NCBI GenBank assembly: GCA_016789485.1
Contig: JAEURE010000137.1
Span: 1 to 7,254, forward strand
DNA length: 7,254 bases
Source of the DNA: Anaerolineales bacterium
GTDB taxonomy: Bacteria; Chloroflexota; Anaerolineae; Anaerolineales; Villigracilaceae
Reading direction: 5' to 3'
In this document: positions 4,272 to 7,254 of the stretch, in pieces
Layout: each line of letters begins with the position of its first letter
How positions within the stretch are numbered: position 1 is the stretch's first letter
Program-made: the position numbers and the translations under genes
Notes under the pieces: generated by a model
What the model was told of the DNA's origin: nothing
Seen by the model: the letters and a program-made list of their open reading frames with translations, nothing else
Database searches by the model: none

Positions 4272-6551
4272 ATGAACACATCATTGTTGCAATTCATTTA
4301 TTTGATTTTACTTGCCGCGCTGTACCTGCCGGTCATTTTCTTCGCGATACAGCGGCGAGACGAAGGGCACGAAGCAGCAACCTGGCTTGTGGCTTTGTAT
4401 GCACTATTGGCCCTGGTCTTAAACGTCACGGAAGCCATCTGGCCCATCGGGGAAGATGCGCTTCTTTTTCAAGAAATACAGACGTATGTTGCGTTCACAC
4501 TGGCTACGATCACGATCGTTGCTTTAAAAACATTCATCAAACGTGAAACCTGGTGGGCCTGGTTTGGCTTATGGGTCTTATGGATCCTTGGTTTGGCGCT
4601 CATTCTTACAAATGCCCTCAACCTGCCCGAAACGCTTTGGACAAACGGCACACTGGTATTGTTCCGCTCGCGGCTCGGTCCAGCCTGGGCGATTTTAGGG
4701 TGGTTGATTGTTGCAATTGGATTGATCCTTGCACTTGCAAACGCGAACAGACAGGCACGACAGCAATTATTCCGCAACCGCCTGAACTATTGGTGGCCTG
4801 TGCTCTTCCTGATGTTCATCAATGACATCATTCTTTTTGCAGGCATTAATATCATCGGACAGCCGTTCCGCCTGGCGGTGGCAATAACCATGGCGTATGT
4901 CATTGGGACGCATCACGTCCCAGACCTTAAAGGCATCACACGGCGCGTCATCGTTTATATTGCCATCATCATCACCGTCGTCGGTTTTTACGTGGCGGGA
5001 TTTTTATTAATACAGGCAGTTTTCGGCGCCGATTCAAATTTCAACCCGCTCGTGGCGGGAGCTTCCATCTCATTGCTGTTGGCGGTAATTTTTACGCCGC
5101 TGGCTTCGCTGATTTCGCGCACCATCAACAAATGGTTGAAGGGTGATCAATATGATGCCAGCGTCACAATCCACCAATACAGCGAAAGCATCAGCAACAT
5201 TTTGGACATGGACAGGCTTGCCAGTATCGCCGTCGGCATCATTCTCGAAGGCATGCAGATCGAACGCGGCTTTCTCTTTCTTGTGGATGGGGAACGCCAG
5301 GCGGATGGGCGCAAAATCTACAAACTCCGCTCTGCGCGAAGCCCGGAAGAAAGACAACTTGTAGCCGTTGAACTGGAAGAAAGCGGCACCATTGCCTCCT
5401 ATTTTATAAGGGAACAACGTCCGCTTCTCCAATATGACCTTGACCTGCTCCCCGCCTTCAAGCAGACTCATCCCTTTGAAAGGGACTGGTTCAGCCAGCT
5501 GCGCGCTGAAGTCTATATTCCAATTTTTGCAAAAAAACAATGGATCGGTCTTCTGGCGTTCGGTTCCAAACTAAGCGGCAACCGCTATACCAAGGATGAT
5601 CTCGTCACGTTGAGCTCACATGCCAGCCAGACCGCTGTGGCATTGGAAAACGCCCGTTTGGTTGACAACCTGATGCGTTTGAACAATGAACTGCGTCAGG
5701 CGCGCCGCGCTCTGGAGAAAAATAATCAAAGCCTCGAACGGCTCGATCAGGCCAAATCCGATTTCATCAGCATTGCCTCGCACGAACTCCGCACCCCGTT
5801 GACCGTGATCAAAGGTTACACAGAAATGCTGATGGAAGACGCGAACCTTGACCATAACATCAAGCATATGATGAAGGGCATCCATGACGGGACCATGCGC
5901 CTTCACGAAGTTATGGACTCAATGTTCGACATCGCGCAAATCGATGCGCGTTCGCTCAAGCCGCATCTTCAGCCCGTGGAATTAGGTCATCTCATCAAGG
6001 AAGTTTGCATGGAAGATGCAAAATCCATCAAAGAGCGCGAACAGACCTTAAGCATAGACCTGCCTCCCCTTCCGCACGTCAAAGCGGACCCGAATTTGCT
6101 GAAAAAATTATTCCACCACATCGTCCGCAATGCGGCCAAGTTTTCTCCAAACAAAGGCAAGATCACCATTACAGGGCATCACATCCCCGCCATCATCAAC
6201 CTGCCAAACGGCGGCGTTGAAATTATCGTCAGCGACAGTGGCGTAGGCGTGGACCCGAACCTGCGCGATATTATCTTTACCAAGTTCTATCAACCCGGGG
6301 AATTAGGCAAACACTCCACCAGCAAGACGCGCTTCAAGGGCGGCGGCGCCGGCTTGGGATTGGCATTATCCAAAGGTATTGTGGAAGCTCACGGCGGGCG
6401 GATCTGGGTGGAGAGCCCGGGCTACGATGAAGTTAATTTTCCCGGCAGTCAGTTCCATGTAATATTGCCGCTAACCAAACTGGAAAACGGCGAACAACAA
6501 AGAGAAAGCGAAGGCATGAAATTCGAAGTTACCAAAGCTGCGGAAAAGTAG
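4272..6551 (+). CDS. Membrane-bound GAF-domain sensor histidine kinase (759 aa)
   Basis: The N-terminal part, to about residue 285, is a membrane domain with about nine hydrophobic segments (near 5-27, 36-56, 71-88, 95-115, 138-157, 174-195, 199-213, 226-250 and 261-282), so the sensor is embedded in the membrane. A GAF-like domain follows (about 309-460), then a coiled-coil linker (461-495). The kinase core is complete. The H-box SHELRTPLT has phospho-acceptor H504 followed by the E-x-x-T phosphatase motif. The N-box has N620 (VRNAAKFSP), the G1 box DSGVGVD starts at D655, the F-box is FTKFYQ (669-674) and the G2 box GGGAGLGLAL starts at G690. It should autophosphorylate with ATP and pass phosphate to a response regulator. 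There is no receiver domain and no regulator gene in the window, so its partner is elsewhere. The signal is unknown; GAF suggests a small ligand and the multi-pass region a membrane-sensed cue. The ATG at 4272 has no Shine-Dalgarno, and the mRNA may be nearly leaderless. The gene is divergent from GH13 and convergent with the GNAT gene. Confidence 0.95.
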   Translation: MNTSLLQFIYLILLAALYLPVIFFAIQRRDEGHEAATWLVALYALLALVLNVTEAIWPIGEDALLFQEIQTYVAFTLATITIVALKTFIKRETWWAWFGLWVLWILGLALILTNALNLPETLWTNGTLVLFRSRLGPAWAILGWLIVAIGLILALANANRQARQQLFRNRLNYWWPVLFLMFINDIILFAGINIIGQPFRLAVAITMAYVIGTHHVPDLKGITRRVIVYIAIIITVVGFYVAGFLLIQAVFGADSNFNPLVAGASISLLLAVIFTPLASLISRTINKWLKGDQYDASVTIHQYSESISNILDMDRLASIAVGIILEGMQIERGFLFLVDGERQADGRKIYKLRSARSPEERQLVAVELEESGTIASYFIREQRPLLQYDLDLLPAFKQTHPFERDWFSQLRAEVYIPIFAKKQWIGLLAFGSKLSGNRYTKDDLVTLSSHASQTAVALENARLVDNLMRLNNELRQARRALEKNNQSLERLDQAKSDFISIASHELRTPLTVIKGYTEMLMEDANLDHNIKHMMKGIHDGTMRLHEVMDSMFDIAQIDARSLKPHLQPVELGHLIKEVCMEDAKSIKEREQTLSIDLPPLPHVKADPNLLKKLFHHIVRNAAKFSPNKGKITITGHHIPAIINLPNGGVEIIVSDSGVGVDPNLRDIIFTKFYQPGELGKHSTSKTRFKGGGAGLGLALSKGIVEAHGGRIWVESPGYDEVNFPGSQFHVILPLTKLENGEQQRESEGMKFEVTKAAEK

Positions 6552-6554
6552 CAT

Positions 6555-6594
6555 AAAAAGCGAGTGGATGAAAAAGTCATCCGCTCGCTTTTTT
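6555..6594. terminator. Bidirectional intrinsic terminator between convergent genes
   Basis: A 17-bp stem (arms 6555-6571 and 6577-6593, one G-U pair at 6565/6583) with a 5-base loop begins three bases after the kinase stop codon. The plus strand ends in six T (6589-6594) and the minus strand in five T (6555-6559). It can therefore end both the kinase transcript and the GNAT transcript that converges from the right, whose stop codon is 33 bases away. Confidence 0.92.
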
Positions 6595-6627
6595 ATTATC
6601 AATGCTTGCAAGGGCGAAACTTTCGAT

Positions 6628-7254
6628 CTACGAGATCTTCTTCCGATAGACTCGGTTATTCTTATATTCGATGCCATTAAGATTCTTTAAATCAGCGCGC
6701 ATTTGCTCGGTAGATTCGGCCACCTGGGTCATTTCGACATGCGCGAATTGACCGAATTCCAGCAGCGTATTCCCCATTGCGTAATATAGCAAAGCATTGC
6801 CGCCGTGTCCTTGAAACTCGGGCAGAATGCCCATCCCATTGACAGAGACCGTTTTCGTACGGCGCATCTCCATCAGGATGTCGATCAACCCAAATGGAAA
6901 TAACCTTCCCTTTGCGCGTTGCATCGCCGCCGAGATATCATGGAAGGCAAATAAAAATCCGACCACGTCCTCGCCGTGAGTGATGATCTTGATCAGACGA
7001 TGGTCGGCAATGGTCATGATATTCCCAACCACAAAGTCGATCTCGCGCTGCGAGAGAGGATAATATTCCCAGTTGCTCACAAATGCATTGTTATAGGCAG
7101 TCCCGATCCGATCCGCCCATTGCAATAACTCCTTTTTGTTTTTGAAGGCTTTGATCTCAAGATGTCCCCGTTCCATCACCCGCTCGGAGATTCGCTTCAC
7201 GCGTTCAGGGAGTTGAAATTTATCGGCAGGAAGATAACACGAGACAAAATCCAC
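6628..7254 (-). CDS. GNAT-type acyltransferase-like protein, 3' part (YghO-like)
   Basis: The last 208 codons of a gene that enters from the right edge. The first codon in the window is GTG, but it probably encodes an internal Val: related proteins, as I remember them, are about 370-390 residues with an additional N-terminal part. Window residues 130-165 carry the GNAT acetyl-CoA-binding pattern: a strand (VSVNGMGILP) followed by EFQGHGGNALLYY, matching Q/R-x-x-G-x-G/A. Upstream, the segments NAFVSNWEYYPLSQREIDF, VVGFLFAFHDI and KGRLFPFG match the remembered pattern of the YghO-like family. The C-terminus (EQMRADLKNLNG..YKNNRVYRKKI) is typical of its last strand. The family presumably transfers an acyl group from a CoA donor, but the substrate is not known to me. 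It is cytoplasmic. It converges on the kinase gene and shares its terminator; its promoter lies outside the window. Confidence 0.85.
   Translation of the reverse strand: MDFVSCYLPADKFQLPERVKRISERVMERGHLEIKAFKNKKELLQWADRIGTAYNNAFVSNWEYYPLSQREIDFVVGNIMTIADHRLIKIITHGEDVVGFLFAFHDISAAMQRAKGRLFPFGLIDILMEMRRTKTVSVNGMGILPEFQGHGGNALLYYAMGNTLLEFGQFAHVEMTQVAESTEQMRADLKNLNGIEYKNNRVYRKKIS

Noticed and set aside
5070..5540. Minus-strand frame of 156 codons inside the kinase gene
   Set aside because: It is antisense to the GAF domain of a well-supported kinase gene, and I see no domain or other support for it.
1..7254. CRISPR array, tRNA, rRNA, transposase or phage genes
   Set aside because: Read on both strands, there are no regularly spaced direct repeats, no cloverleaf-like segments and no mobile-element protein motifs.

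Overview
This window looks like chromosomal DNA of a Chloroflexota bacterium, probably of the Anaerolineae type. That is an inference from remembered protein families: a Tat-exported, SH3-like, L,D-transpeptidase-type N-terminus, an 80-residue SWIM zinc-finger protein, a very long GH13 protein and a YghO-like GNAT protein. I ran no database search. There are no tRNA or rRNA genes, insertion sequences, CRISPR arrays or phage genes. Coding density is high and each gene appears to be its own transcription unit, bounded by strong intrinsic terminators.

From left to right: (1) the 5' part of a Tat-signal, probably cell-wall-modifying gene reads left off the edge (1-538, minus). (2) A compact SWIM zinc-finger gene (640-882, minus) has a terminator behind it. 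In front of it lies a consensus sigma70-type promoter (1005-1033), a 12-codon leader ORF (943-981) and a second full intrinsic terminator (912-944) between promoter and gene. This is the layout of a transcription attenuator and is the most interesting regulatory structure here. (3) A gap of about 170 bases (1034-1200) has coding-looking open frames on both strands but no gene I can support. (4) A 989-residue intracellular alpha-amylase-family (GH13) protein (1249-4218, minus) has an extra N-terminal region of about 300 residues and a histone-H1-like lysine-rich tail of 110 residues. (5) A 53-base divergent intergenic region follows. (6) A membrane-embedded, GAF-containing sensor histidine kinase (4272-6551, plus) comes next. 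(7) A bidirectional terminator (6555-6594) separates it from the convergent 3' part of a GNAT-type protein (6628-7254, minus) that runs off the right edge.

The genes do not form an obvious single pathway. The kinase and the GH13 gene share a short divergent control region and might be co-regulated, but there is no response regulator in the window. Three of the four visible gene starts (transpeptidase-like, GH13, kinase) have no Shine-Dalgarno sequence and carry a -10-like hexamer 6-12 bases before the ATG, suggesting leaderless or nearly leaderless mRNAs. The SWIM gene and its leader ORF both have good ribosome-binding sites.
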